Source of the DNA: CAZHRC01 sp964533865 | Lineage (GTDB): Bacteria; Bacillota; Clostridia; Tissierellales; Peptoniphilaceae | Direction: 5' to 3' | Assembly (NCBI GenBank): GCA_964533865.1 | Contig: CAZHRC010000014.1 | Span: 1-61,601, forward strand | DNA: 61,601 bases | In this document: in pieces, positions 1-8,319 of the stretch | Numbering within the stretch: the stretch's first letter is position 1 | Layout of the letters: each line of letters opens with the position of its first letter | Program-made: the position numbers and the translations under genes | Notes under the pieces: generated by a model | Databases searched by the model: none | Seen by the model: only the letters and a program-made list of their open reading frames with translations | Told to the model about the DNA's origin: nothing

Positions 1-46
1 CTTCATAGTTTTAAAGAATTTAAAGGAATTGTGACAACTATCTTGA

Positions 47-751
47 CAAATTCCGCTTCTAAAAGAGGGATATTGTGTTACTGTCCTTTACTTAGAGATT
101 GATCGTGTAAAAAACTTATCCGGAGAACTTCTTTCCTTCGAATGTGATATAAGAGATGAGGAGAGAGTTAAGGATTGTGTGAGAGAAAGTGTGGAGCGTT
201 TTTCTACTGTAGATTGTGCTATTCACAATGCTTGTCTTTGCACATTTTTACCCTTTGAAGAAACTGATGATGGTGAATATGATAAGGTAGCAAGAGTAAA
301 TTTTTACGGGGCTCTTCATTTAATCCGTGGTGTTCTGCCCTATATGAAAAAGCAGCAAAAAGGAAAGGTGATTTTATCAAGTTCAGGAGTAGGGGTAATG
401 GGCTTTTTAAACATTAGTCCATACGCATCTAGCAAAGGCGCCTTAGAAACCCTAGCGAAGTGTTTAAATCTTGAATATAGTGATTCTGGTATTAGCTTTC
501 ATCTCTTTCATCCTCCTTTGACAAAGACGATATCTTCTTCGTTGCTACCTCTACCAAAGGAGATTATGAAGGATCCTAAGGAAGTTGGATATGGTCTGGC
601 AAATAATATTGAAAAGAAATCCTTTATCATATGCCATAGTTTTTCACAGAGAGTTCAGATGTTTTTGTCTTATCACTTTTCCCTTCCCATGGGTAAACTA
701 ATGAGCAAATTGGGGAAAGGTTACTTGGATAGTAAGGAGAACATGCGCTAA
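47..751 (+). pseudogene. Short-chain dehydrogenase, 5' end missing
   Basis: The frame is open from 47 to 751 and reads as a classical SDR from its second beta strand onward. It has the acidic D-I-R-D segment, an H-N-A-C in place of the usual N-N-A-G, a catalytic serine in an S-S-S run, and the Y-A-S-S-K catalytic pair. The C-terminus resembles 3-ketosphinganine-reductase-like SDRs. The N-terminal T-G-x-x-x-G-I-G nucleotide-binding loop is absent: an in-frame TGA sits at 44-46 and no other frame in the first 46 bases encodes it. The first usable start is a GTG at 179, which would give 190 residues lacking the cofactor site. This suggests a deletion or frameshift, or a sequencing error close to the window edge. 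The substrate is unknown. Confidence 0.6.
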
Positions 752-910
752 GTGCATAATGACGAAGATGCCGATACAATACTGAGAGTCACTAGATCAC
801 AGCTAGGTACTGTGCTTTTAGTGTCTCTTTCTTTTATTTAAGCGTGAAGCATGCTATAGTTGAGTGAGGGAAATGGAAAGTGTAGCAAATCGTGGTAAAG
901 GAGGATGATC

Positions 911-1822
911 ATGATAAAAATTAAAGATCCTAGAATCATGCTTGTCATTTCTATGGTGACTTTTGGAACGTTAGGACTATTTGTGCGTAATATTTCTGTC
1001 TCTTCGGGAGAATTGGCGTTGTATCGAGCGATTCTTGCGACTATTTTAATTTCAGGCTATTTATTTATTACAAAACAACCGATTCCTATTCGGAAAATCA
1101 AAAAGGAGATCCCATTATTATTAGTGTCTGGAGTGGCGATGGGGTTTAATTGGATATTACTCTTTCAAGCTTATCGATATACTACAGTTTCTGCTGCGAC
1201 CCTTAGCTATTATTTTGCACCAGTTATTGTCACTCTCGCGTGTCCTTTTTTGTTTAAAGAAAAGATGACCATAGTTCAATGGTTATGCTTTCTTATTTCT
1301 ACCTTAGGATTAGTGTTAATCACCGGAATTGGGGATCTATCTGTCGGTATGGACCATATCGTTGGGATCTTATTTGGTTTAGGAGCGGCTTGTTTGTACG
1401 CAATGGTTATTTTACTCAATAAATTCATTAATAAAGTGGAAGGAATTCATCGTACGCTCTTGCAATTTATCGCGGCAATACTGGTTCTCAGCCCTTATGT
1501 TGCATTCACAAGCGGGAGTACACTGGGTAGCCTAAATGCAATAGGCTGGATCAATCTTCTCATTGTGGGTTTCGTGCACACAGGGTTGATGTACTGGCTA
1601 TACTTTTCATCCCTCAAAGAACTTCCAGGGCAAAAAGCAGCAATATTGAGTTACCTTGACCCTCTCGTCGCAGTTAGTGTATCCGTGCTGATCCTTGGGG
1701 AAAAGATGGCGATAATTCAGCTGATCGGAGGCATTTTGATCCTAGGAGCTACCTTGTGGAATGAGATTGGGATAGATAAGGTTTTGCAAGGGGCTCTGAG
1801 CAAGGGTCAGGCAAGAGAATAA
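911..1822 (+). CDS. EamA/DMT-family transporter
   Basis: Predicted inner-membrane permease of the drug/metabolite transporter superfamily. It has about ten hydrophobic helices arranged as two EamA repeats (roughly residues 6-140 and 148-290), with the family-typical ends of repeat helices (YYFAPV and YLDPLVAV-like segments). At 303 residues the length is normal. Two ATGs lie at 905 and 911. The AAAGGAGG ribosome site abuts 905, so 911 has the better spacing and is used here. EamA proteins export or import amino acids, nucleobases or drugs, and the substrate cannot be read from sequence. It appears monocistronic. Confidence 0.85.
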   Translation: MIKIKDPRIMLVISMVTFGTLGLFVRNISVSSGELALYRAILATILISGYLFITKQPIPIRKIKKEIPLLLVSGVAMGFNWILLFQAYRYTTVSAATLSYYFAPVIVTLACPFLFKEKMTIVQWLCFLISTLGLVLITGIGDLSVGMDHIVGILFGLGAACLYAMVILLNKFINKVEGIHRTLLQFIAAILVLSPYVAFTSGSTLGSLNAIGWINLLIVGFVHTGLMYWLYFSSLKELPGQKAAILSYLDPLVAVSVSVLILGEKMAIIQLIGGILILGATLWNEIGIDKVLQGALSKGQARE

Positions 1823-1899
1823 GGTAAAGTATGAGAGGCTAATGCTCATTGGGGTCTCTCGAATATGTAGCAAGAGTTCTTAAAGATTGAGGTATCACT

Positions 1900-2550
1900 A
1901 TGACAATCAATACATTCAATGACATACACGGCATCTCCGCCCAGCTAATCGCAGGGCAGAGTCGCTTTGGCTATGGATTTACGGATTATCCAGATTTTTA
2001 TGGTATTAAACACCAAATGCAAGAGGAGGATTACCAAGGGGCACAGATTTTGTTTTTTGATTTTGAAAACAGACAGGTGATTGTGCCATTTGAGAAACAG
2101 AAAAATGTTATGTATGGCGAACCTATCTATAGTGAAGGCTTTTTTTATTTCCTTCAAGGGAATTATGATCTACATGCAATCCTACTCTACCAATACTGTC
2201 CCAATAAACGATGTGATGTTCTTGTCCAATTGCCTATTGAAGAAGTGAATCTTTACAATTTGCGGCTTGTCGGCGAACCTGTTCATGTGATTAGCTCTGC
2301 TGAAAGATTAGAGTGTTACTATCCTGAGCGTTTCTCGCTTCAGTTGGATAGCCATGAAACGATTGTTTGTATTCAGGATCGTAAGCTCTATCTCAGTGAG
2401 TGGGTTGAAGAAGGGTTAGAAGAGGGCATTATGACCAGGAAATACAAGTACTATGAAAAAATGATTATAAAGGATTTCAAAGGAGACATTCTATCCAATG
2501 AAATAGGCAGTCTTTATCAATTGCCTGATGGAAGTTGGTGGTTATCCTAA
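1900..2550 (+). CDS. Hypothetical protein, 216 residues
   Basis: I do not recognise this family. The protein is soluble, with no signal peptide or membrane segment. It is rich in aromatic residues (many Tyr and Phe) and in predicted beta strand, and ends in a G-S-W-W motif. The N-terminal half reads like a WG/beta-propeller-type or DUF4905-like display protein, but no repeat is clear. The ATG lies 78 bases after the EamA stop with only a weak upstream purine stretch. Codon use matches its neighbours, so I accept it as real without assigning a function. Confidence 0.55.
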   Translation: MTINTFNDIHGISAQLIAGQSRFGYGFTDYPDFYGIKHQMQEEDYQGAQILFFDFENRQVIVPFEKQKNVMYGEPIYSEGFFYFLQGNYDLHAILLYQYCPNKRCDVLVQLPIEEVNLYNLRLVGEPVHVISSAERLECYYPERFSLQLDSHETIVCIQDRKLYLSEWVEEGLEEGIMTRKYKYYEKMIIKDFKGDILSNEIGSLYQLPDGSWWLS

Positions 2551-2580
2551 GGGATGAGACCGCTATGTCATAGGTAAAGG

Positions 2581-2846
2581 GTAATTTCTGACGGAATATC
2601 ATTTAAATGTCGAAATGAATCTTTTGCGTATGGTGTCGCTGTTCGGGTAATAATTGAGTGTCGAGAAGAATCCTATGATCTCTTTATCACCTTTCTGATG
2701 GAGAGGTATCCCAACAGATGACAGATGGTAATAAAGGCGCTGACGATGGATCATTTACCTTTACTCTTGCTTCACCTGGGATGTGTCATAAAGGTGTATC
2801 AAAAATTTATTGTGTTCTGGATTCCATACGTGAGAAGATCGATTAG
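2581..2846 (+). pseudogene. Possible broken small gene in two overlapping frames
   Basis: This is a 325-base gap with no intact gene. One frame (2581-2721, about 46 codons, no start codon) has coding-like composition and ends at TGA. An ATG overlapping that stop (ATGA at 2718) opens a second frame of 42 codons, ending at TAG 2846. Joined, they would give about 88 residues of one small protein. Either this is a frameshifted remnant or the open frames are chance. No family was recognised. Confidence 0.25.
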
Positions 2847-2875
2847 AGTGTTTTAATCTCGGGAAGGAGTATCGG

Positions 2876-3580
2876 ATGAAAATAGTAGTAATCCATGGAC
2901 AGAATCACAAAGAAACGTCTTATCATATGGGGAAACTTTTTGTAGAACAGTTTCCTGATGCGGAAAAGCGCGAATTTTTTCTTCCAAAAGATTTAAATGC
3001 GTTTTGTATGGGCTGCTTCAATTGTTTACATAGGGGTTTATCCGCCTGTCCACATGTTTCACAGACAGAAAGGATTACCCAACACATGCTAGAAGCGGAT
3101 CTTCTCGTCTTCACCACACCAGTCTATTGCTTTCATATCTCAGCGGGTCTCAAGAATTTTTTTGAGCACTACTTTACTTGGTATATGGTTCATCGACCTG
3201 AAGAATGGATGTTTTCTAAGAAGGCAGTGATCTTGTCATGTGGAGCTGGCGCTGGTATGAGAACTGTCAACAAAGCCACTCGAAAGATATTATCACAATG
3301 GGGTATTTCTCAAATTCTATCTTTTGGTTTTGCGAGTGGATCCACGATTTGGAACAAAGTCGATCATCAGAGGAAAGTAAAACTCGAGGATAACCTACAG
3401 CAACTCGCCAAAAAAGTAAAAACAACAAATACAAGCACTTCCCTAACATGCAAAATTTTATTTCATCTGATGCGAAAAATGCACCAAAATCGTTATGGCT
3501 CACCGGAAGACCGAGACTATTGGGAAAGCAAGGGTTGGCTAGAGAAAAATAGACCTTGGTCGCCATTGCCGAAGGTGTAG
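2876..3580 (+). CDS. Flavodoxin-like NAD(P)H-dependent oxidoreductase
   Basis: Predicted cytoplasmic FMN reductase of the flavodoxin-fold NADPH-dependent FMN reductase / iron-sulfur flavoprotein group. The N-terminal strand plus HGQ-N-HKETS loop is the FMN phosphate-binding region. A cysteine cluster (C44, C47, C50, C58) follows a C-M-G-C-F-N-C pattern typical of this family in clostridia, and the F-T-T-P-V-Y segment near residue 80 is the flavin-ring loop. At 234 residues it carries a basic C-terminal extension. A GGAAGGAG site precedes the ATG. The electron acceptor is unknown. Quinone, disulfide or iron-sulfur partners are possible. Confidence 0.8.
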   Translation: MKIVVIHGQNHKETSYHMGKLFVEQFPDAEKREFFLPKDLNAFCMGCFNCLHRGLSACPHVSQTERITQHMLEADLLVFTTPVYCFHISAGLKNFFEHYFTWYMVHRPEEWMFSKKAVILSCGAGAGMRTVNKATRKILSQWGISQILSFGFASGSTIWNKVDHQRKVKLEDNLQQLAKKVKTTNTSTSLTCKILFHLMRKMHQNRYGSPEDRDYWESKGWLEKNRPWSPLPKV

Positions 3581-3890
3581 AGTGTGAGATGGTAGGTGAC
3601 TTCAGTTGACGAACTAGATGAAAGCAAAAACTGATGGGCTATGCTAGGTTCTCAACTCAGTTGACCTTCAAATTAACCATTGGAAATCTCGTTGCACATT
3701 GGTAAAAGGTATTGCTATGTTGGCGATTCGTCTCATTTCGCAGGGCAACGCAACGGGTGGTCGTTTAGCGTCACCATTGGATGATGACTTGGCAACGTGA
3801 TATGTCAATAGCCAGTGATGTCCTAAGTTCTAGTTGTTTTTGAGTCAACGCTCAGGATAAGTAAGTAGTAGGCTATACGAAGGAGGTATT
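3581..3890 (+). other. 310-base gap, no confident gene
   Basis: No intact gene is seen. A frame without stops (3648-3800, 50 codons, no good ribosome site) and a GGGTGGTCG...GCGTCACC stretch around 3750-3776 that faintly resembles a T-box antiterminator are present, but neither is convincing. The last 15 bases hold the GAAGGAGGTATT ribosome site of the next gene. Confidence 0.3.
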
Positions 3891-4889
3891 ATGAATCGAT
3901 CCGATCAATATTTTGTGACAGGGGCGTCGGGCCATTTGGGTAGTGCGATTTTAGATCGGTTGCGATCATCGGGGAATAAAACCTACGCGCTATACAGGAC
4001 CCCTCCTAGTGACGAAATCGTAGGAGTCCATCCATTAGTTGCAGATGTCAGAGACAAAGAGGCTCTAGAAATTTGTTTTCGTCAACTCGATGGCAAAAAT
4101 ACAATCGTCCTTCACTGTGCTGGTATCATTTCAATTGGATCGCAGTACAGCCAAAAAATGTGGGATGTCAATGTTGAAGGAACAAAGCATATTGCCGATC
4201 TGTGTAAAACATATGCTGTGAAAAAACTCGTATATGTGAGTTCTGTCCATGCGATACCAGAATTAAGCAAGGGACAAGTTATCCGCGAAACGCTACATTT
4301 TTCAGAAGATCTCGTACATGGGCCCTATGCCAAAACGAAAGCGGAAGGGACGGCTTACGTACTGTCCTTAGCAGCGGAGGGCTTCAATGTAAGTGTGGTT
4401 CACCCCTCTGGTATGATTGGACCATTTGATGCGGGTAAAGGGCATATGAACGCATTAGTTAAGGCTTATTATCAGGGGAGAATGATCTTTGGCGTAGCTG
4501 GTGGATACGATTTTGTCGATGTGAGGGATGTGGCAGCTGGTGTTCTTGCAGCGGCTGAAAGAGGTAAAAGAGGAGAATGTTTTATTCTTTCCAACAGGTA
4601 TTATCAAATGAAAGAGATCTTTCGTTTACTTCGAGAGATAACCGGAAAAAACAAAGTGATTGAACTTCCTTTCTGGTTTGTACGCCCACTATCTGTTATC
4701 ATAGAGCGTATCGATCTGCACTTTAATCGAAAACTGATGGTTACGCCTTATTCACTTTATACCCTTCAATCGAATTCGAATTTCTCTCACGAGAAAGCGT
4801 TTACTTGTTTGGATTATCGTACAAGGGAGATGAGAACGACACTTGAGGATACCATTAGCTGGCTAAAGGCTTGTGGTAGTATCCAGTAG
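3891..4889 (+). CDS. NAD-dependent epimerase/dehydratase family protein
   Basis: Extended SDR (332 residues). The Rossmann motif G-A-S-G-H-L-G is at residues 11-17, the acidic residue pattern D-V-R-D at 52-55, and the catalytic serine at S117/S118. The Y-A-K-T-K motif gives Y146 and K150. The layout is closest to dihydroflavonol-4-reductase-like or 3-beta-HSD-like proteins of Firmicutes rather than sugar epimerases, because no sugar-nucleotide motif is evident in the C-terminal half. A strong AAGGAGG lies 7 bases before the ATG. It stands alone, so no pathway is suggested by context. Confidence 0.8.
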   Translation: MNRSDQYFVTGASGHLGSAILDRLRSSGNKTYALYRTPPSDEIVGVHPLVADVRDKEALEICFRQLDGKNTIVLHCAGIISIGSQYSQKMWDVNVEGTKHIADLCKTYAVKKLVYVSSVHAIPELSKGQVIRETLHFSEDLVHGPYAKTKAEGTAYVLSLAAEGFNVSVVHPSGMIGPFDAGKGHMNALVKAYYQGRMIFGVAGGYDFVDVRDVAAGVLAAAERGKRGECFILSNRYYQMKEIFRLLREITGKNKVIELPFWFVRPLSVIIERIDLHFNRKLMVTPYSLYTLQSNSNFSHEKAFTCLDYRTREMRTTLEDTISWLKACGSIQ

Positions 4890-4992
4890 TTAAGAGGAGC
4901 ATCTTCAATGTATTCGTCTTGTGATGGCGTGTAATGAAAGAAAATGTGATCTATGATAAAATGGTTTCATAAGAAGAGAGGAGGCTAACGAT

Positions 4993-5328
4993 ATGAGTTT
5001 ACCTTTATGCCCAAAATGTAATGAATCCTATACTTATCAAGAAGGACACCTCTTTATCTGTCCCATGTGTTTTCACGAGTGGACCCAAGAGAGTTTGAAA
5101 GCGGAAGAAGAGGCGCTGATCATTCGAGATATCAATGGCAATCCCATTGTCGATGGCGATAATGCTGTTATAGCGATGGATTTAAAACTTGGAAAGGATA
5201 CGATTAAACAAGGCACAAAAGTTAAGGGTATACAACGATTAGATGACCCAGTAGATGGGCACAACATTCAAGGCAAAGTTGATGGATTTGGCTCGCTTTT
5301 ATTAAAATCATCAGTCATAAAAAAGTGA
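4993..5328 (+). CDS. yjdM: YjdM/PhnA-type zinc-ribbon protein
   Basis: Small cytoplasmic protein (111 residues) with an N-terminal zinc ribbon formed by C6-x2-C9 and C23-x2-C26, followed by the conserved beta domain of the YjdM family (D-G-N/D-x-V..., L-K-V-K-G-like stretch). The family was once called alkylphosphonate utilisation protein PhnA, but it is not a phosphonoacetate hydrolase and its role is unsettled. The length is typical. A GAGAGGAGG site precedes the ATG. It is followed at 94 bases by the Ric-like gene on the same strand, possibly co-transcribed. Confidence 0.88.
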   Translation: MSLPLCPKCNESYTYQEGHLFICPMCFHEWTQESLKAEEEALIIRDINGNPIVDGDNAVIAMDLKLGKDTIKQGTKVKGIQRLDDPVDGHNIQGKVDGFGSLLLKSSVIKK

Positions 5329-5421
5329 GGTCTCGGTTAGCGTTATCAAAGTCCTATCCTAGGGCGATCTGTTTTCAAAGGAATGGTAACGTTGTGATCA
5401 ACACCAATACGGAGGTAAGGA

Positions 5422-5721
5422 ATGAAAGAACGAGAAAGCTTTAATGAAGTCGTAGCGAAGAACCGTGAGACACTGGAACTTTATGTACCGGTGGTAGCTC
5501 GGGTTCATGGCGCTCATCATCCAGAAATTTTTGATGTACAGAAAGTTTTTCAAACCTTAACATCAAAACTCGATGAATCGGGGGATGACGCAGATTTAGA
5601 AGACCAATTTGTGACGTTACGCGAGATTACTGGCGAATACACTGTGCCAGAGGATACTTGCGAGACTTACGAGGCTGTTTACGACATGTTGAACCAATGG
5701 GATAAGGCTTACCACAGTTAA
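5422..5721 (+). CDS. Short Ric-like (iron-sulfur repair/hemerythrin-related) protein
   Basis: 99-residue acidic soluble protein. It has a central V-A-R-V-H-G-x-H-H-P-E segment (about residues 26-36) and a C-terminal P-E-D-T-C-E-T-Y-E-A-V-Y helix. As I recall, short clostridial proteins with this pattern are annotated as Ric-like iron-sulfur cluster repair proteins, and the His/Glu residues would suit a di-iron site. It lacks the N-terminal ScdA domain of full-length Ric. An ACGGAGGTAAGG site precedes the ATG. The family assignment is from memory of the motif and is moderate. The biochemical role is inferred. Confidence 0.5.
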   Translation: MKERESFNEVVAKNRETLELYVPVVARVHGAHHPEIFDVQKVFQTLTSKLDESGDDADLEDQFVTLREITGEYTVPEDTCETYEAVYDMLNQWDKAYHS

Positions 5722-5810
5722 TGAGGAGCCTAGAATTTCGATTAGGCTGTTGGAAACGGTAAGTGGACCCCTGTCTCTTAGTAGTGCCATTATTTATTTT
5801 GTAAAACGTT

Positions 5811-5848
5811 AAGCCTTTAAAACCTCTAAACAAAGGTTTTGGAGGCTT
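5811..5848 (+). promoter_or_regulatory. Hairpin masking the ribosome site of the pilin operon
   Basis: The arms 5811-5825 and 5834-5848 can pair over 15 positions (13 Watson-Crick, two G-U) around an 8-base loop. The 3' arm contains GGAGG at 5841-5845, which is the ribosome binding site of the small gene starting at ATG 5851. There is no T-tract after the stem, so it does not look like a terminator. It would hide the start site of the first gene of the pilin operon unless melted. Confidence 0.6.
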
Positions 5849-5850
5849 TG

Positions 5851-5982
5851 ATGTTAGGGATGGCGCTTTACCTTAGAGAGAAATTGAAGGGAGAATATTC
5901 ATACCCTTTCGTGATGTTGGGCACTTTAGATGTAGGTGTATTGATCTTGATTGGAATCGTATCAAAATTGGTAAAGCACTAA
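5851..5982 (+). CDS. Small membrane protein at head of pilin operon
   Basis: 43-residue frame with an ATG 6 bases after GGAGG, ending 11 bases before the start of pilC. It has a basic N-terminal half (K and R rich) and one hydrophobic segment near residues 22-38 (V-M-L-G-T-L... to I-V-S-K-L), so a single-pass membrane protein is predicted. I recognise no family. Position and ribosome site support expression with the pilin operon. Its place is where the PilB/GspE ATPase gene would normally precede pilC, but it has no ATPase sequence. It could be a tiny pilus accessory protein or a leader peptide. Confidence 0.5.
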   Translation: MLGMALYLREKLKGEYSYPFVMLGTLDVGVLILIGIVSKLVKH

Positions 5983-5993
5983 GAGGAGGCATC

Positions 5994-7094
5994 ATGAAGA
6001 CAACAACTTCTCCCCAAGGCTTAAAAAAGCTATTAGCTACAGAAATTGTCATCGGAGGGCATCGTAGGCGAGAGATGACGTTGTTTTTGCGCCAATTTTC
6101 AACGTTACTAAACGCGGGGGTGTCGATTCCCAAGTGTTTGGAGATTTTGAAAGAGCAAAAAGCACTAAAAGGGTTTGGAAAGATCGCGGAAAAACTTTAC
6201 ATGAAAACTTTAGCTGGGTATACCCTTTCTCAAGCGATGGATGGTGATGCCAAGGTCTTTCCTGAGATGATGGTCGCTATGGTAGAAGCAGGAGAGCAGA
6301 GCGGAAATCTACCTGGTATCTTGGGGAACTTGAGTGATTATTATACCAAAGAGGACGAGACGAAACAGAAGATTCAATCGGCGACGTTGTATCCCGTCAT
6401 ATTGGCAGTGGTATCTGTGGCGGTTATCTTTTTTGTCCTCACTTTTGTTATGCCTACTTTTATCAACCTGTTTGAAGGTTCAGATCAAGTATTGCCGTTG
6501 CCAACAAAGGTGCTTTTGATCGTGAGCCGGTTCTTAAACGATAAAGGTGTGGCGATTTTAGTGGGTAGTATCTGTCTTATTGCCATCTTTTTAGTGATTC
6601 GACGCAACGATCGCAGTCGCGCCAAAATCGACCGGTTGTTTTATAAGTGGCCGGTTATTGGAGAAAATTTGCGTTGTATTCACAGTGCGCGAATCTCTAC
6701 GTTATTTCATATTTTGCTCTCAAGCGGAGTGCCTTTGGTCATAGCCCTAGACATTATCGAACGTTGCCTGGACAATGGTTATTTGAGACAGGAATTTCGT
6801 AGGGTGGCGGACCGAATCAACCAAGGGAGCACGTTGGAAGAAGCGTTTGAATTTTCAAAGGCATTTCCATCGATCTTTTTATCTATGGTGTCCGTCGGTG
6901 AGCAATCAGGGCAATTTCCAGAGATGATGGAGGTGACCGCAGAGCACTTTAATCGTGAAGTCGATTTCTCGTTGAAGCGTACGACTCAACTCTTGGAGCC
7001 GATACTCATTTTGAGTATGGCGCTGATTGTGGGATTTGTGGTAGTTGCCATTGCGATTCCAATGTTTGATATGATTAATTACACCAGCATTTAA
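5994..7094 (+). CDS. pilC: Type II secretion/type IV pilus platform protein PilC (GspF)
   Basis: Inner-membrane platform protein of the pilus/pseudopilus assembly machine. It contains two GspF repeats, at about residues 25-150 and 225-345. Each opens with the F-x-R-Q-F/ARISTLF-type motif and L-L-x-(S/A)-G-V-x-(I/L), and carries E-A-G-E-Q-S-G or S-V-G-E-Q-S-G. Three long hydrophobic helices lie near 137-160, 185-205 and 338-360. At 366 residues it is slightly shorter than usual (about 400), with a short N-terminus. An AGAGGAGG site fixes the start. It heads the recognisable part of the operon. The partner ATPase that PilC normally couples to is not in this window. Confidence 0.92.
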   Translation: MKTTTSPQGLKKLLATEIVIGGHRRREMTLFLRQFSTLLNAGVSIPKCLEILKEQKALKGFGKIAEKLYMKTLAGYTLSQAMDGDAKVFPEMMVAMVEAGEQSGNLPGILGNLSDYYTKEDETKQKIQSATLYPVILAVVSVAVIFFVLTFVMPTFINLFEGSDQVLPLPTKVLLIVSRFLNDKGVAILVGSICLIAIFLVIRRNDRSRAKIDRLFYKWPVIGENLRCIHSARISTLFHILLSSGVPLVIALDIIERCLDNGYLRQEFRRVADRINQGSTLEEAFEFSKAFPSIFLSMVSVGEQSGQFPEMMEVTAEHFNREVDFSLKRTTQLLEPILILSMALIVGFVVVAIAIPMFDMINYTSI

Positions 7095-7169
7095 ATGAAG
7101 CTATTTGGTATGAAGGACGATGTTGTTCGAGTCGAGGAGCTTCAATTCCAGGTAGAGGAGGTGGGTAAA

Positions 7170-7892
7170 ATGGTACACGTCTTTATTTTTATCGTTGGAG
7201 CAGTACTGGGATCCTTTCTTAATGTTGTCGCATCTCGAAGGATCACAGGAGAATCTGTCATCTATCCGCCTTCCCATTGTCCACGTTGTGACACTGCTTT
7301 GAGTCCAGGTGAGTTGGTCCCCTTATTGAGCTTTATTGTTCAAAAGGGGCAATGTAAACATTGCAACAAACGAATTTCACTTCGGTATTTTCTATCTGAA
7401 CTCGTCATGGGGCTGGTCTTTGTACTGTGGTACCATCAATACGGCGCAAGTCGGGTCATGGTTTTTTACTGTGGGGTTAGTTCGATACTCATGGTGATGA
7501 GCCTTGTTGACATGACATCTATGGATGTATATTTTAAGGATGTTGGCGTATTAGTCGCTACAGGATTGATCTTTCTCTTTTTTTATGAAGGAGATCAAGT
7601 TTTAAGCCACTTAGTGATTTTATTTGGCACTTTAGGGAGTCTATTGGTCATCTATAAGGTTTCAAAAGGAGGGTTCGGTGTCGGGGATGGGGTGTTGATT
7701 CTGGTATTATCCCTTCAACTTCGCACTGATGCCTATTTTTCATTTATTCTCTTTTCCCTTTGGTCGGCGGCCATCGTGGGGGCAGTGTTGTATTTAAGAT
7801 TTGGAGATCGACACATGAAGATCCCATTTGTACCATTTATTAGTTTCGGTTACTGTCTTGCCACGCTATTTCCCAAAGTACTGGGGGTCTAG
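7170..7892 (+). CDS. pilD: Prepilin peptidase / N-methyltransferase (PilD type)
   Basis: Membrane aspartyl protease (A24) that cleaves and methylates prepilins. It has a G-S-F-L-N-V-V motif at 14-20, a cytoplasmic zinc loop with C37-x2-C40 and C62-x2-C65, and the catalytic aspartates D114 (S-L-V-D-M) and D173 in F-G-V-G-D-G. About seven membrane helices are predicted in 240 residues. The frame is open from an ATG at 7095 directly after pilC, but the ATG at 7170 has GAGGAGGTGGG just upstream and begins right at the first helix, so I chose it. Its substrates are most likely the four pilin-like proteins that follow. Confidence 0.92.
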   Translation: MVHVFIFIVGAVLGSFLNVVASRRITGESVIYPPSHCPRCDTALSPGELVPLLSFIVQKGQCKHCNKRISLRYFLSELVMGLVFVLWYHQYGASRVMVFYCGVSSILMVMSLVDMTSMDVYFKDVGVLVATGLIFLFFYEGDQVLSHLVILFGTLGSLLVIYKVSKGGFGVGDGVLILVLSLQLRTDAYFSFILFSLWSAAIVGAVLYLRFGDRHMKIPFVPFISFGYCLATLFPKVLGV

Positions 7893-7893
7893 T

Positions 7894-8319
7894 ATGAAAA
7901 AATCAGGGTTTACGTTGATTGAACTGATCGTTACCTTGGGTATTATCGCGCTCTTGGTTGCGGTCGCCATTTTAAAGGTCGGCGGTGATGGTGCTTGGGG
8001 TCGTGATCGCGAGGTACGCCAGGTGATACGGGATCTTAATTACTGTCGATTTACGGCAATTGCTGAAAATCGATCCATTCGGTTTAAGGTGGTGTCAGGC
8101 ACTAATACCTATGAAATCGTGAAAGATAATATTACATCGAAGAGCACTACCTTAAAATACTTCAGCATTATCGCATTGGAAACATCAGATGCTATTACGT
8201 TCACCGGGACGGGGGTTCCTATCAATGCAACAACTCTAAAAATGAAACCCTATCATGGTCAAACGGTGGTGTTAACTGTCCAGCCTATTAACGGTAAAGT
8301 CAATAGAGGAGGGTTGTGA
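7894..8319 (+). CDS. Type IV pilin-like protein (pseudopilin, GspH type)
   Basis: 141-residue prepilin. Its class III signal is K-K-S-G/F-T-L-I-E-L, with cleavage after G5, Phe at +1 and the essential Glu at +5, followed by a hydrophobic helix to about residue 28. The remainder is a small beta-rich domain (V-R-Q-V-I-R-D-L... then strands), as in GspH/FimT minor pilins. The ATG follows the peptidase stop by one base. It is processed by the neighbouring peptidase and probably incorporated at the filament tip. Confidence 0.9.
   Translation: MKKSGFTLIELIVTLGIIALLVAVAILKVGGDGAWGRDREVRQVIRDLNYCRFTAIAENRSIRFKVVSGTNTYEIVKDNITSKSTTLKYFSIIALETSDAITFTGTGVPINATTLKMKPYHGQTVVLTVQPINGKVNRGGL

Noticed and set aside
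3648..3800. Stop-free 50-codon frame and a T-box-like GGGTGGTCG motif before the epimerase gene
   Set aside because: The frame has no start site and is short enough to be chance. The motif lacks the full antiterminator consensus, a specifier stem and a T-tract terminator.
5627..5833. 68-codon minus-strand frame over the Ric-like gene end
   Set aside because: It is antisense to the Ric-like gene and to the hairpin leader, with no ribosome site.
7095..7169. Extended N-terminus of the prepilin peptidase from ATG 7095
   Set aside because: No ribosome site, and the extra 25 residues are not family-like. ATG 7170 has GAGGAGGTGGG and begins at the first helix.
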